This document shows positions 1 to 7,145 of a stretch of 17,417 nt of DNA, one piece after another. The DNA is from Solobacterium sp. (GTDB lineage: Bacteria > Bacillota_I > Bacilli_A > Erysipelotrichales > Erysipelotrichaceae): positions 1 through 17,417 of the forward strand of contig JABZMB010000031.1 of the NCBI GenBank assembly GCA_015256455.1. The letters are read 5' to 3'. The notes beneath the pieces were generated by a model, which worked only from the letters and a program-made list of their open reading frames with translations, ran no database searches and was not told the DNA's origin. The position numbers and the translations under genes are program-made. The first letter of the stretch is position 1. Each line of letters opens with the position of its first letter.

Positions 1-391
1 TGTTTTCAATACCAAACTGTGTAAACTGTCTCTGTCTTCCTTTTTGTGGATTTTCATGACGGAACATTGCACCAAGATAATAGAATCTACCAGGCATCTC
101 CATTGATCCATATAACTTATGTTGATCAAATGCACGGATAACACCTGCAGTTCCTTCTGGTCTTAATGTATAGGAATGTGTACCCATATCAAATGTGTAC
201 ATCTCTTTATTTACCATATCACTGGAGTCATTTTCACGCTTAAATACTTTTGTTTCTTCAAAGTATGGTGTACGAATTTCACGGTAACGATAACGTTTCG
301 TTGTTTCACGAATGACTTCTTCTGCGTGATGCCAACGATTCATCTCGTCTGGTAAAATGTCGTAAGTTCCTCGTGGTGTTTGATAACTCAT
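1..391 (-). CDS. hisS: Histidyl-tRNA synthetase, N-terminal part (3' end outside window)
   Basis: This gene encodes the class II enzyme that charges tRNA-His with histidine in the cytoplasm. Only the first 130 codons are present; the frame stays open to the left window edge. The translation begins MSYQTPRGTYDILPDEM, the usual HisRS opening. It continues with the motif 1 region (REIRTPYFEE), then TLRPEGTAGVIRA in the histidine and ATP pocket, and the motif 2 loop FRHENPQKGRQRQF. The ATG at 389-391 is preceded by AAAGGAGG (complement of 400-407) at good spacing. Upstream lie a T-box leader and its own promoter, so expression is probably controlled by tRNA charging. In many Bacillota aspS follows hisS; whether it does here cannot be seen. 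Confidence 0.96.
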   Translation of the reverse strand, partial: MSYQTPRGTYDILPDEMNRWHHAEEVIRETTKRYRYREIRTPYFEETKVFKRENDSSDMVNKEMYTFDMGTHSYTLRPEGTAGVIRAFDQHKLYGSMEMPGRFYYLGAMFRHENPQKGRQRQFTQFGIEN

Positions 392-404
392 AGTTCTTTC
401 CTCC

Positions 405-627
405 TTTAAACAAATATAAAAGCGTCCCTATCCAAGGACGCTTTGTGCGCGGTACCACCTTAGTTCATGATTTCTCATGCGCTCTTTCCGTAACGTGGAA
501 TACGTTTATCCCTACTAGTTTCAGGATACCTTCTCCAGAGTGTCAATCCTATTAGAATCCGCCAATGCTTGCACCATACCATTGTCGCTCTATCGTCTTC
601 TAACAAGAACTCTCTTTCTTTGAATTT
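405..627 (-). promoter_or_regulatory. T-box riboswitch leader of hisS
   Basis: A T-box leader senses uncharged tRNA and switches between a terminator and an antiterminator. The hallmark AAGGTGGTACCGCGC is the complement of 447-461. Stem I can be drawn: AGAGU (609-613) with ACUCU (537-541), GUUAGAA (598-604) with UUCUAAU (551-557), and CAAUG (580-584) with CAUUG (563-567). The apical loop contains GGUAUGGUGCAA. The antiterminator pairs CUAAGG (458-463) with CCUUGG (432-437), which competes with the terminator hairpin at 419-444. The likely specifier region reads UUGACAC (540-546), holding GAC (542-544, Asp) overlapped by CAC (540-542, His). The acceptor-pairing bases are UGGU. The class is certain; the sensed tRNA is not. 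Confidence 0.95.
419..444 (-). terminator. T-box regulated terminator before hisS
   Basis: AAAGCGTCC (436-444) pairs with GGACGCTTT (419-427) around an 8-base loop, a perfect 9-bp stem. It is followed in the minus direction by the T-rich tract TTTTATATTTG. The 5' arm shares bases 436-437 with the antiterminator partner CCUUGG, so the two structures exclude each other, as expected of a T-box. Confidence 0.92.
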
Positions 628-633
628 AGTTGT

Positions 634-662
634 ATTATAGCCTTTACACTTAATTTTCTCAA
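634..662 (-). promoter_or_regulatory. Sigma-A type promoter for the T-box/hisS transcript
   Basis: On the minus strand, TTGAGA (complement of 657-662) and TATAAT (complement of 634-639) are separated by exactly 17 bases, a near-consensus housekeeping promoter. Transcription would start near 627, just before Stem I of the T-box. The -35 element begins 9 bases past the rel stop codon. hisS can therefore be transcribed independently, while any read-through from rel must still cross the T-box terminator. Confidence 0.88.
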
Positions 663-670
663 GTGCTTTC

Positions 671-2872
671 TTAATGTGTTGTACGATCAACGCTGAGCAC
701 AGATTCGACTTTACGGATATTTGCAAAGACGTTATTCATCTGCTCTAAATTTTTTAAACGCATTGATACTTTAACTGTTGAAGTTAACGTTTCATGATTC
801 ACAGTCACATTAATCGAGTCAAGCTGTACTTTACACTGAGAGATTGTATTTACGATATCTGTAAGTAAGTGTGGTCGATCATTACAGATAATACTAAGGT
901 CACAATCATACATGCGATCTACATCTGCATCTTCCCACATTACATGAATGAGTTTTGTTTTCTCATTCCTAATATTAGGACAATCTACGCGGTGTACTTT
1001 CACACCTTCATTACGTGTAATATAGCCGATGATTTCATCACCATAAATTGGTAAGCAACAGTGTGCTAGTGACATCTTCATCGATTCAACACCAGGTACG
1101 ACTAGTCCTGATTTAGAAACACGGTGCACAGTCTCTTTGTTGAGGACACGTGATAAATTTCCATCTTCTGTTGTACGCTGTTTTACATTTGTTAAACGTT
1201 CAGCAGCTAAAGATGGGTTAATCGACTTTACCGCAATTGCATACATGAAATCATTGTAGTTAGATACTTGGAAACCTGTTGAGATACTATCAATCTTTTT
1301 GCGATCCATAAATTCCTTTGGATCGGCACCACGTTTGCGAAGTTCTTCTATCAGAATCTTTTCGCCTTCTTCAATCTTCTCTTCACGTTTCTCTGATTCC
1401 TTCTTCAAGAAATATGCACGAATCTTATTTCGAGCTTGTGCTGTTTTAACAATCTTTAGCCAGTCTTCAGATGGACCTGTACCCTTTAATGTCTTGATAT
1501 TTACAACATCACCTGTATGTAGTTCTGTTGTCAGCGGGACAATCGCATCATTCACAATCGCACCGACCATTGTATGCCCTACATCCGTATGAATACGATA
1601 AGCAAAGTCAATTGGTGTAGCTCCTGCAGGAAGGTCAATCACTCTTCCTTTAGGTGTCATTACATATACATTGGCCTCAAAGACATCCTTCTGCAATAGC
1701 TCCATGTAATCTGTCGCAGATGTGTTGGTTTCACTTTCACTATATAACGCAAAATCTCTAAACCAAGTTAGTTTATCTTCAATTTCCTTTTGTTCAGCTT
1801 TGGCATCATAGCGAGAACCTTCTTTATAACGCCAATGCGCCGCAATACCTTGTTCCGCAATCGCATCCATGTCTTCTGTACGAATCTGTACTTCGAAGAT
1901 CTTCGCATCTTCGCCAAGAATCGTTGTATGTAAAGACTGATACATGTTTGGTTTTGGTACAGCAATATAATCTTTTAATCTTCCTGGAATTGGCTTGTAT
2001 TTTGCATGAATATATCCAAGGATTTCATAACAATTCAATTCAGATTGTGTTATAACACGAATCGCCAGTAAGTCTAAAATCTCATCAAAACGTTTATGTT
2101 TATGTACCATCTTCTTATAAATGGAATATAAATGTTTCGAACGACCAAAGATACGGAATTGAATCTTATGACTTGTTAACATTTCAGAAATATCTTTGAT
2201 CATCTTATTGACAGCCGCATCACGTTCTGCCTTTTTCGTTTCTACTAGATGGGCAATATGATAGTACTCTTCTGGCATTAAGTAATAGAAGCACAAATCT
2301 TCTAATTCATTCTTAATCGAACTAATACCTAAACGATGCGCAATTGGTGCATATACATCTAACGTCTCTGCCGCAATTCTCTTTTGAGAAGCTTCAGACT
2401 GAAACTGTAATGTACGCATATTATGCAGTCTATCTACTAGTTTAATGATAATGACTCGAATATCTTTTGCCATCGCAATAAATAGCTTACGATGATTGGC
2501 TGCTTGATACTCTGGATCATCTTTACCTTTAAAGTTCAAATTACCAATCTTCGTAACAGCTTCAACTAGACTTGCAATTTCATCATCAAAGTCTTGAGCC
2601 AACTCTTCACGTGTAATATTGCAGTCTTCAATCACATCGTGCAAGAAACCTGCCGCAATCGTCTTTGGACCGACACGTAGTGTCGTAAGAATATATGCTA
2701 CATTAACAAGGTGTACAAAATATGGCTCACCACTCTTACGGAACATGCCTGCATGTTTCTCAGAACCATACGAAGCCGCCTTTTCAATAAGAGCTAGATT
2801 TTCAGGCAAATGAATATAATTACCTGCCTCTTTCATCACATCTGCTACTGTTGGATTTTTACGTTCAGCCAT
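671..2872 (-). CDS. rel: Bifunctional (p)ppGpp synthetase/hydrolase (long Rel)
   Basis: Long RSH-family enzyme (733 aa) that makes and degrades the alarmone (p)ppGpp in the stringent response, normally acting with the ribosome. The N-terminal hydrolase HD domain has H54, HD at 78-79 and VDRLHN at 146-151. The synthetase domain (~235-350) has RLKD at 298-301, which fits the RXKD motif typical of bifunctional enzymes, and EVQIRT at 327-332. A TGS domain (~399-462) follows, then a Cys-rich segment (HCCLPIYGDE, later VDCPN), and a C-terminal ACT domain (last ~75 residues). Both catalytic sites look intact. The ATG at 2872 has AGGAGGTG (complement of 2878-2885) at good spacing. A terminator-like hairpin lies between apt and this gene. 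In Bacillus, dtd sits between rel and hisS; it is absent here. Confidence 0.96.
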   Translation of the reverse strand: MAERKNPTVADVMKEAGNYIHLPENLALIEKAASYGSEKHAGMFRKSGEPYFVHLVNVAYILTTLRVGPKTIAAGFLHDVIEDCNITREELAQDFDDEIASLVEAVTKIGNLNFKGKDDPEYQAANHRKLFIAMAKDIRVIIIKLVDRLHNMRTLQFQSEASQKRIAAETLDVYAPIAHRLGISSIKNELEDLCFYYLMPEEYYHIAHLVETKKAERDAAVNKMIKDISEMLTSHKIQFRIFGRSKHLYSIYKKMVHKHKRFDEILDLLAIRVITQSELNCYEILGYIHAKYKPIPGRLKDYIAVPKPNMYQSLHTTILGEDAKIFEVQIRTEDMDAIAEQGIAAHWRYKEGSRYDAKAEQKEIEDKLTWFRDFALYSESETNTSATDYMELLQKDVFEANVYVMTPKGRVIDLPAGATPIDFAYRIHTDVGHTMVGAIVNDAIVPLTTELHTGDVVNIKTLKGTGPSEDWLKIVKTAQARNKIRAYFLKKESEKREEKIEEGEKILIEELRKRGADPKEFMDRKKIDSISTGFQVSNYNDFMYAIAVKSINPSLAAERLTNVKQRTTEDGNLSRVLNKETVHRVSKSGLVVPGVESMKMSLAHCCLPIYGDEIIGYITRNEGVKVHRVDCPNIRNEKTKLIHVMWEDADVDRMYDCDLSIICNDRPHLLTDIVNTISQCKVQLDSINVTVNHETLTSTVKVSMRLKNLEQMNNVFANIRKVESVLSVDRTTH

Positions 2873-2895
2873 ATTTTCACCTCCTACTATTTTGC

Positions 2896-2921
2896 AAAAA
2901 ATCGAAGATTCCTCTTCGATT
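2896..2921 (-). terminator. Terminator-like hairpin between apt and rel
   Basis: On the minus strand AATCGAAGA (2913-2921) pairs perfectly with TCTTCGATT (2900-2908) around the loop GGAA, and T-residues follow (TTTTTTGC). It begins 5 bases after the apt stop codon and ends just before the rel ribosome site. The stem has only three G/C pairs, so it may stop only part of the transcription and tune rel expression rather than isolate it. Confidence 0.72.
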
Positions 2922-2926
2922 CTATT

Positions 2927-3460
2927 TTATTTATCGCTTAGGCGAGTCATTGCATAGACATCATAGCCTTCAAGCGCTTTACGGCCATCCATGCCTTCAC
3001 CAAATAATTCGATAACAAACGCAAAACCAGCTACGACACCACCTAATTGTTCAATCATCTTTGCAGTAGCCTTTGCTGTTCCACCAGTCGCTAATAAGTC
3101 ATCAATAATAACAACACGCTGACCTGGCTTGATTGCATCTTTGTGCATGTGTACTTCATTAGAACCATATTCTAATTCATACTTACAGCTTATTGTTTCA
3201 CGAGGAAGCTTACCTGGCTTACGAACAGGCACAAAACCTAATCCAAGTTCAACCGCAACTGGACAGCCAAAAATAAACCCTCTACTCTCCGGACCAACAA
3301 TCATATCTGCGTTAACGCTCTTTGCGTATTCACATAAGCGATTTGTTACTTCTCTAAACGCTTCAGCGCTTTCTAAAATTGGTGTAATGTCTCTAAAAAG
3401 AATTCCTTTAATTGGGAAGTCTCTTACAGACGCAATGTAATCTTCAATTTTTAATGCCAT
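2927..3460 (-). CDS. apt: Adenine phosphoribosyltransferase
   Basis: Purine-salvage enzyme converting adenine and PRPP to AMP and pyrophosphate in the cytoplasm. The protein is 177 aa, close to the normal family length. Visible features are the N-terminal FPIKGILFRDITP segment typical of APRT, VGPESRGF (55-62), the flexible-loop KPGKLPRE (81-88), and the PRPP-binding loop VVIIDDLLATGGTAKA (116-131). The ATG at 3460 is preceded by AGGAGGGG. It lies between recJ and rel, the same order as in Bacillus subtilis. A possible extended -10 promoter sits at the end of recJ, so apt may have its own transcript start, and a hairpin terminator follows its stop. Confidence 0.96.
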   Translation of the reverse strand: MALKIEDYIASVRDFPIKGILFRDITPILESAEAFREVTNRLCEYAKSVNADMIVGPESRGFIFGCPVAVELGLGFVPVRKPGKLPRETISCKYELEYGSNEVHMHKDAIKPGQRVVIIDDLLATGGTAKATAKMIEQLGGVVAGFAFVIELFGEGMDGRKALEGYDVYAMTRLSDK

Positions 3461-3511
3461 GATAAATCCCCTCCTGTGCGGATAAAATAATTTTTGTAAT
3501 ATGCATTCTTT

Positions 3512-3520
3512 AGTATAGCA
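3512..3520 (-). promoter_or_regulatory. Candidate extended -10 promoter for apt
   Basis: The minus strand reads TGCTATACT (complement of 3512-3520): a TGn extension next to the -10-like hexamer TATACT (3512-3517). It starts just downstream of the recJ stop and would give a transcript start near 3505, about 45 bases before the apt ATG. No good -35 hexamer is visible, which extended -10 promoters can tolerate. Confidence 0.5.
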
Positions 3521-3523
3521 GAT

Positions 3524-5116
3524 TCAGACAATATCTTCGAGTATCATTTGACAGGTTGTACGATTACGCCACCTATTAATGGATAACTTACCAATCAAAC
3601 GTTTTGGCAAGATTGGTGCAGTTAGATTTCTGCTCTTGTAGAGTACTGCTTCAAAGCCACCACTACTATTTGCGATAAGGTATTTCACCATCTTCGCAGT
3701 TTCTTTACGCTCTACAACATTCATTCCTTCGAGCGCAAAATTTGGTTCAATCATCTCTTTTGGATATGGTGTAAAGCAATCAATATCAATGATGTTATTA
3801 AAGTTAATATCTTCTACATCAATCCGAATCGCATCCTGTACAGGTTCAATATATTCATACCCAGTTTCGGCCATCTTTTCTTGTGCCTGTTGATAGAATT
3901 CTTCAAACTTATCTGTAGGTACTGAAATACCAACCGCTTGTTCATGACCACCAAAAGCTGCTAAATTTTCAAAATCCTTAAAGAAATCAAAAAGATTAAA
4001 ACCTGGTACACTTCTACCACTGCCCTTGATCGTATCATGGCTCTTAGCCATGACAAGCACTGGTCGATGTAGTTGTGAAACGATACGTCCCGCTACAAGA
4101 CCTGATACTCCTTCATGGAAATCTTCTTGATATAAGATTGGAAATTTCTCATCTGCAATCATATTAATTGCAGTCTCACTGATCGAAGAACTGATTTCTT
4201 TTCTCTTTTCATTAATCTGATTTACTTGCGCAGCATAGTGTGCAATCTGTTCTTCATTATTTGAAAGTAAAAATGGAATTATTGTGTTGACATTAGCTAG
4301 ATCACTCATACGTCCAAGACTATTGAGCTTTGGCACAATTGAAAATGAAATAGAAGTCATATCAACTCCACTGCCTGGATTTAAAAGACTAATCAGACTG
4401 CGAGGTCTACCCTGCTTTAACACAGCTAGTCCACGCTTTACGATACGTCTTGTTTCTTTCCATAGTGGCATAACATCCGCAATTGCCGCAACACATGCAA
4501 ACGCTGTTTGAATATCATTATCACCAATCAGATTTCGTGCAATCTGCAAAGCAACACCTGCACCAGAAAGATAACAATACTCACTTTCCATATAGTTTGG
4601 ATGAACCACGTATGGAGTATCTATCTCTTCATCAATCTGGTGGTGATCTGTAATAATAATATCTAAACCTAGTTCATTGGCTTTTTGAATTGCCGCATGT
4701 GCTTTTACACCGTTATCAACGGTGATGATTAGGCTATACCCTTTTTGATGCGCTAACTCAACCGTATGCGCAGATAAACCATAGCCTTCTTTCATTCGAT
4801 CTGGAATGTAATAGCCATGTTCAATCTTTAGCTTCATAAGTGTCATCTTCATAATTGTTGTTGAACAAATGCCATCCGCATCATAGTCACCAGCAATCAT
4901 GACTTTTTCATGATTCTCTTTTGCTTGTAAAAGACGATTGCAGCACTTTTGAATACAATCTGCTTTACTAGTTGTTAGTGCAGTATCTGTAGTGAATAAC
5001 TCATGAATAGCCTCATCATCTAACGAAGAAGCCTTCAATAGTTTCGCACTCAAAAGTCCGATTTGATATTTTTCTTGTAGACTAGATACGTCTACATCAA
5101 TAACGTTATACTTCAT
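3524..5116 (-). CDS. recJ: Single-stranded-DNA-specific exonuclease RecJ
   Basis: 5'-to-3' single-strand DNA exonuclease of the DHH phosphoesterase family, used in recombination and mismatch or base-excision repair. The catalytic core has DYDADG (77-82), VDNG (133-136), DHHQ (157-160) and AIADVMPL (211-218), which supply the metal ligands. The DHHA1 domain has GSGRS (365-369) and GGHEQAVG (389-396), and an OB-type segment follows. At 530 aa it is close to the Proteobacterial core enzyme and lacks the long C-terminal extension of Bacillus RecJ. Its ATG overlaps the murD stop as ATGA (5113-5116). I see no strong ribosome site, so translation is probably coupled to murD. Confidence 0.93.
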   Translation of the reverse strand: MKYNVIDVDVSSLQEKYQIGLLSAKLLKASSLDDEAIHELFTTDTALTTSKADCIQKCCNRLLQAKENHEKVMIAGDYDADGICSTTIMKMTLMKLKIEHGYYIPDRMKEGYGLSAHTVELAHQKGYSLIITVDNGVKAHAAIQKANELGLDIIITDHHQIDEEIDTPYVVHPNYMESEYCYLSGAGVALQIARNLIGDNDIQTAFACVAAIADVMPLWKETRRIVKRGLAVLKQGRPRSLISLLNPGSGVDMTSISFSIVPKLNSLGRMSDLANVNTIIPFLLSNNEEQIAHYAAQVNQINEKRKEISSSISETAINMIADEKFPILYQEDFHEGVSGLVAGRIVSQLHRPVLVMAKSHDTIKGSGRSVPGFNLFDFFKDFENLAAFGGHEQAVGISVPTDKFEEFYQQAQEKMAETGYEYIEPVQDAIRIDVEDINFNNIIDIDCFTPYPKEMIEPNFALEGMNVVERKETAKMVKYLIANSSGGFEAVLYKSRNLTAPILPKRLIGKLSINRWRNRTTCQMILEDIV

Positions 5117-6423
5117 TCTTCAAATGCCAACTTTCTAAATACATCTCCACGATGTTCGAAGTTCTTGAAATGATCATAAGAACTTGCGGCTGGAGATAAG
5201 ACACATGCATGATGAGGACGAGTTAGTTTTTTGGCTAAAGAAACAGCCTCTTCCAAATTTTCTACTTGATATAGTCCAGGTCTTAACAAGCCCTTCTGTT
5301 CCATTTCAGAATAAATACGTTTCCCTGTGGCATACATAAAGATAACCTGGACATCCTTGCGTGCATGTAAGTAATCTTCTACTTCATCATACTCAATACC
5401 ACGATCCATTCCACCTACAAGTACAGTATCCACATTCTCAATTGACTCTAATGCTTGTATACAGGATTGGCCAATTGTGGAGATAGAGTCATTGATGAAA
5501 CGAATTTCTTTATATTCTCCTAAGTCCTCTAAGCGATGTGCTAGTGGTCTAAAACTTGCAATTGCCTTTATAACACTTTCATCACTAACACCTAACTTAT
5601 TTGCAATAAAGTACGCAACCGCAAGATTACGATAGTTATGCTCTCCAATTAACTTCGCACTAGATGCGTCTAGTTGATGTCCTGGAATACATAATGTTGT
5701 GCCATGCGCTGTGATATCCCTGCCAATTAAGTATGGTGTATTTAATGATAACTTGATGAAGTTACTCATCTCTTCATGCATGATTACGGTATCGCCTTGC
5801 ATTTGGTTTGTAAAAATATGAGATTTCGCAATACCATACTTCTCCATTGTTCCATAGTGATCTAAGTGTTCTTCATATAGATTTAAGAAGATAGCGTACT
5901 GAGGTGAATAACGACATATTTCTAACTGATGACAAGATAATTCTAGAGCAGCGTACGCTCCTGCTTCCATCTCATCAATCGCTTCAAAACAAGGAATACC
6001 AATATTACCAACTAAGCATACTTGATACTTCTCTTTTAATAGTGCAGCCACAAGTGATGTTGTTGTGGACTTACCCTTTGTACCAGTAATCCCAACAATA
6101 TGGTCACGATAATGTTTTATAAATAACTCTGCTTCTCCTGTAATCTTATGCGTATCAATAAAGTCAGGAATTACAATACCAGGTGACTTTAGAATTAAAT
6201 CAAAACTATTTAAATCAACATCTGCTTCACAAAGACAAGATGTATGAATCGTATTGGCCTTTGCCTTCTCTAGAGATGGACCAGCTTTTGATTCTACAAT
6301 TGTTAAATTCTGCTCAGGAAGTAAACGACGAATGAAACGATATGTAGCTTGTCCTTCTCGACCATAACCCCATATCACCACATTCTTATTCGCAAATTCA
6401 TCTCTCCATGCTTGTAGGCTCAT
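5113..6423 (-). CDS. murD: UDP-N-acetylmuramoyl-L-alanine:D-glutamate ligase
   Basis: Cytoplasmic Mur ligase that adds D-glutamate to UDP-MurNAc-L-Ala with ATP. The N-terminal domain begins with a Rossmann-like VVIWGYGREG (15-24). The ATP loop is GTKGKST (114-120), ELSCHQLE lies at 161-168, and AKSHIF (199-204) places the probable carbamylated lysine at K200. HNYRNLAVA (262-270) marks the inter-domain region, and the C-terminal domain ends with SPAASSYDHFKNFEHRGD, a clear MurD signature. Length is normal (436 aa). The usual NDSKATN segment reads NDSISTI (311-317). The ATG at 6423 follows AAGGAGG (6431-6437). The gene sits apart from the dcw cluster, between the HAD gene and recJ, which is unusual. 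Confidence 0.93.
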   Translation of the reverse strand: MSLQAWRDEFANKNVVIWGYGREGQATYRFIRRLLPEQNLTIVESKAGPSLEKAKANTIHTSCLCEADVDLNSFDLILKSPGIVIPDFIDTHKITGEAELFIKHYRDHIVGITGTKGKSTTTSLVAALLKEKYQVCLVGNIGIPCFEAIDEMEAGAYAALELSCHQLEICRYSPQYAIFLNLYEEHLDHYGTMEKYGIAKSHIFTNQMQGDTVIMHEEMSNFIKLSLNTPYLIGRDITAHGTTLCIPGHQLDASSAKLIGEHNYRNLAVAYFIANKLGVSDESVIKAIASFRPLAHRLEDLGEYKEIRFINDSISTIGQSCIQALESIENVDTVLVGGMDRGIEYDEVEDYLHARKDVQVIFMYATGKRIYSEMEQKGLLRPGLYQVENLEEAVSLAKKLTRPHHACVLSPAASSYDHFKNFEHRGDVFRKLAFEE

Positions 6424-6439
6424 ACGCTTTCCTCCTTAC

Positions 6440-7093
6440 TTATTTGTTTAGAAGTTGAATGACATCTTCTAAATTCTCTGTTTGATATTCAATCATCTCT
6501 TTCATGATATGATCTGGTTTAATTGTATCTTCGATAAAACAAGAATGCATTCCTGCTCTTTTTGCAGCAGTAATACCCTGTTTTGAATCTTCCAAAACAA
6601 GACACTCTGATGGTTTTACACCTAATATTTTAGCACCAACCAAGAATATTTCAGGGTCAGGTTTTGCGTGTGTTACCATGTCTCCTCCAACAATGGCATC
6701 ATACTCTAATGGTGTAGATACCGTCGACAATAACGCTTCCACATAAGTACGATGGCTACTGGAACAGATACCAATCAGATAACCATTCTGTTTCAACCAA
6801 TGAAAGAGTGTTACCAAACCCTTCTTATTCAAACAATCTTTTTGAATCGATGACCAAAAAGAAATATCAAATCTCTTTTTCTTCATCACGTCAAATAAGT
6901 CTAACCCCTTCGGAATGGATGAAAGATAACGAGTTAGCTCCTCTCCACCTGAACCAGTAATATTGATAAAGAAATCTTCAGGTAAGGTAATTCCAAGTTT
7001 ATTGGCTTCATCCTTCCATATCTGTTGTGAGATGAGTTCTGTTTCAAACATCAAACCATCACAATCAAATAGGACAGCTTTTACATCTAACAT
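6440..7093 (-). CDS. HAD-superfamily hydrolase, beta-phosphoglucomutase-like
   Basis: Haloacid dehalogenase-type phosphohydrolase of 217 aa. Motif I is DCDG (10-13) with nucleophile D10 and acid/base D12. A helical cap occupies roughly residues 15-85. Motif II is CSSS (110-113), motif III is K144 in AKPDPEIF, and motif IV is LEDS (167-170), so the active site looks complete. The cap type and the DCDGLMFET opening place it in the beta-phosphoglucomutase or sugar-phosphatase subgroup; the substrate cannot be deduced. GAGGAG precedes the ATG, and the stop lies just before the murD ribosome site, so the two are probably co-transcribed. A terminator hairpin lies directly upstream. Confidence 0.88.
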   Translation of the reverse strand: MLDVKAVLFDCDGLMFETELISQQIWKDEANKLGITLPEDFFINITGSGGEELTRYLSSIPKGLDLFDVMKKKRFDISFWSSIQKDCLNKKGLVTLFHWLKQNGYLIGICSSSHRTYVEALLSTVSTPLEYDAIVGGDMVTHAKPDPEIFLVGAKILGVKPSECLVLEDSKQGITAAKRAGMHSCFIEDTIKPDHIMKEMIEYQTENLEDVIQLLNK

Positions 7094-7104
7094 ACACTCT
7101 CCTC

Positions 7105-7137
7105 AAAATTAAGAAAGCAGCGGTATGCCCGCTGCTT
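7105..7137 (-). terminator. Intrinsic terminator after secDF
   Basis: On the minus strand AAGCAGCGG (7129-7137) pairs with CCGCTGCTT (7115-7123) around a 5-base loop. This is a perfect GC-rich 9-bp stem followed by TTCTTAATTTT. It begins 8 bases after the secDF stop and ends about 12 bases before the HAD gene's start codon, so it closes the comN-secDF unit. Confidence 0.85.
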
Positions 7138-7145
7138 ATTGTTCA

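Noticed and set aside
475..726. 83-codon open frame on the minus strand between rel and hisS
   Set aside because: It lies across the promoter and the T-box leader, has no protein-family resemblance, and the RNA structure explains the sequence.
1299..1592. 97-codon plus-strand open frame within rel
   Set aside because: Antisense shadow of the conserved rel TGS region and the linker after it; no ribosome site and no family resemblance.
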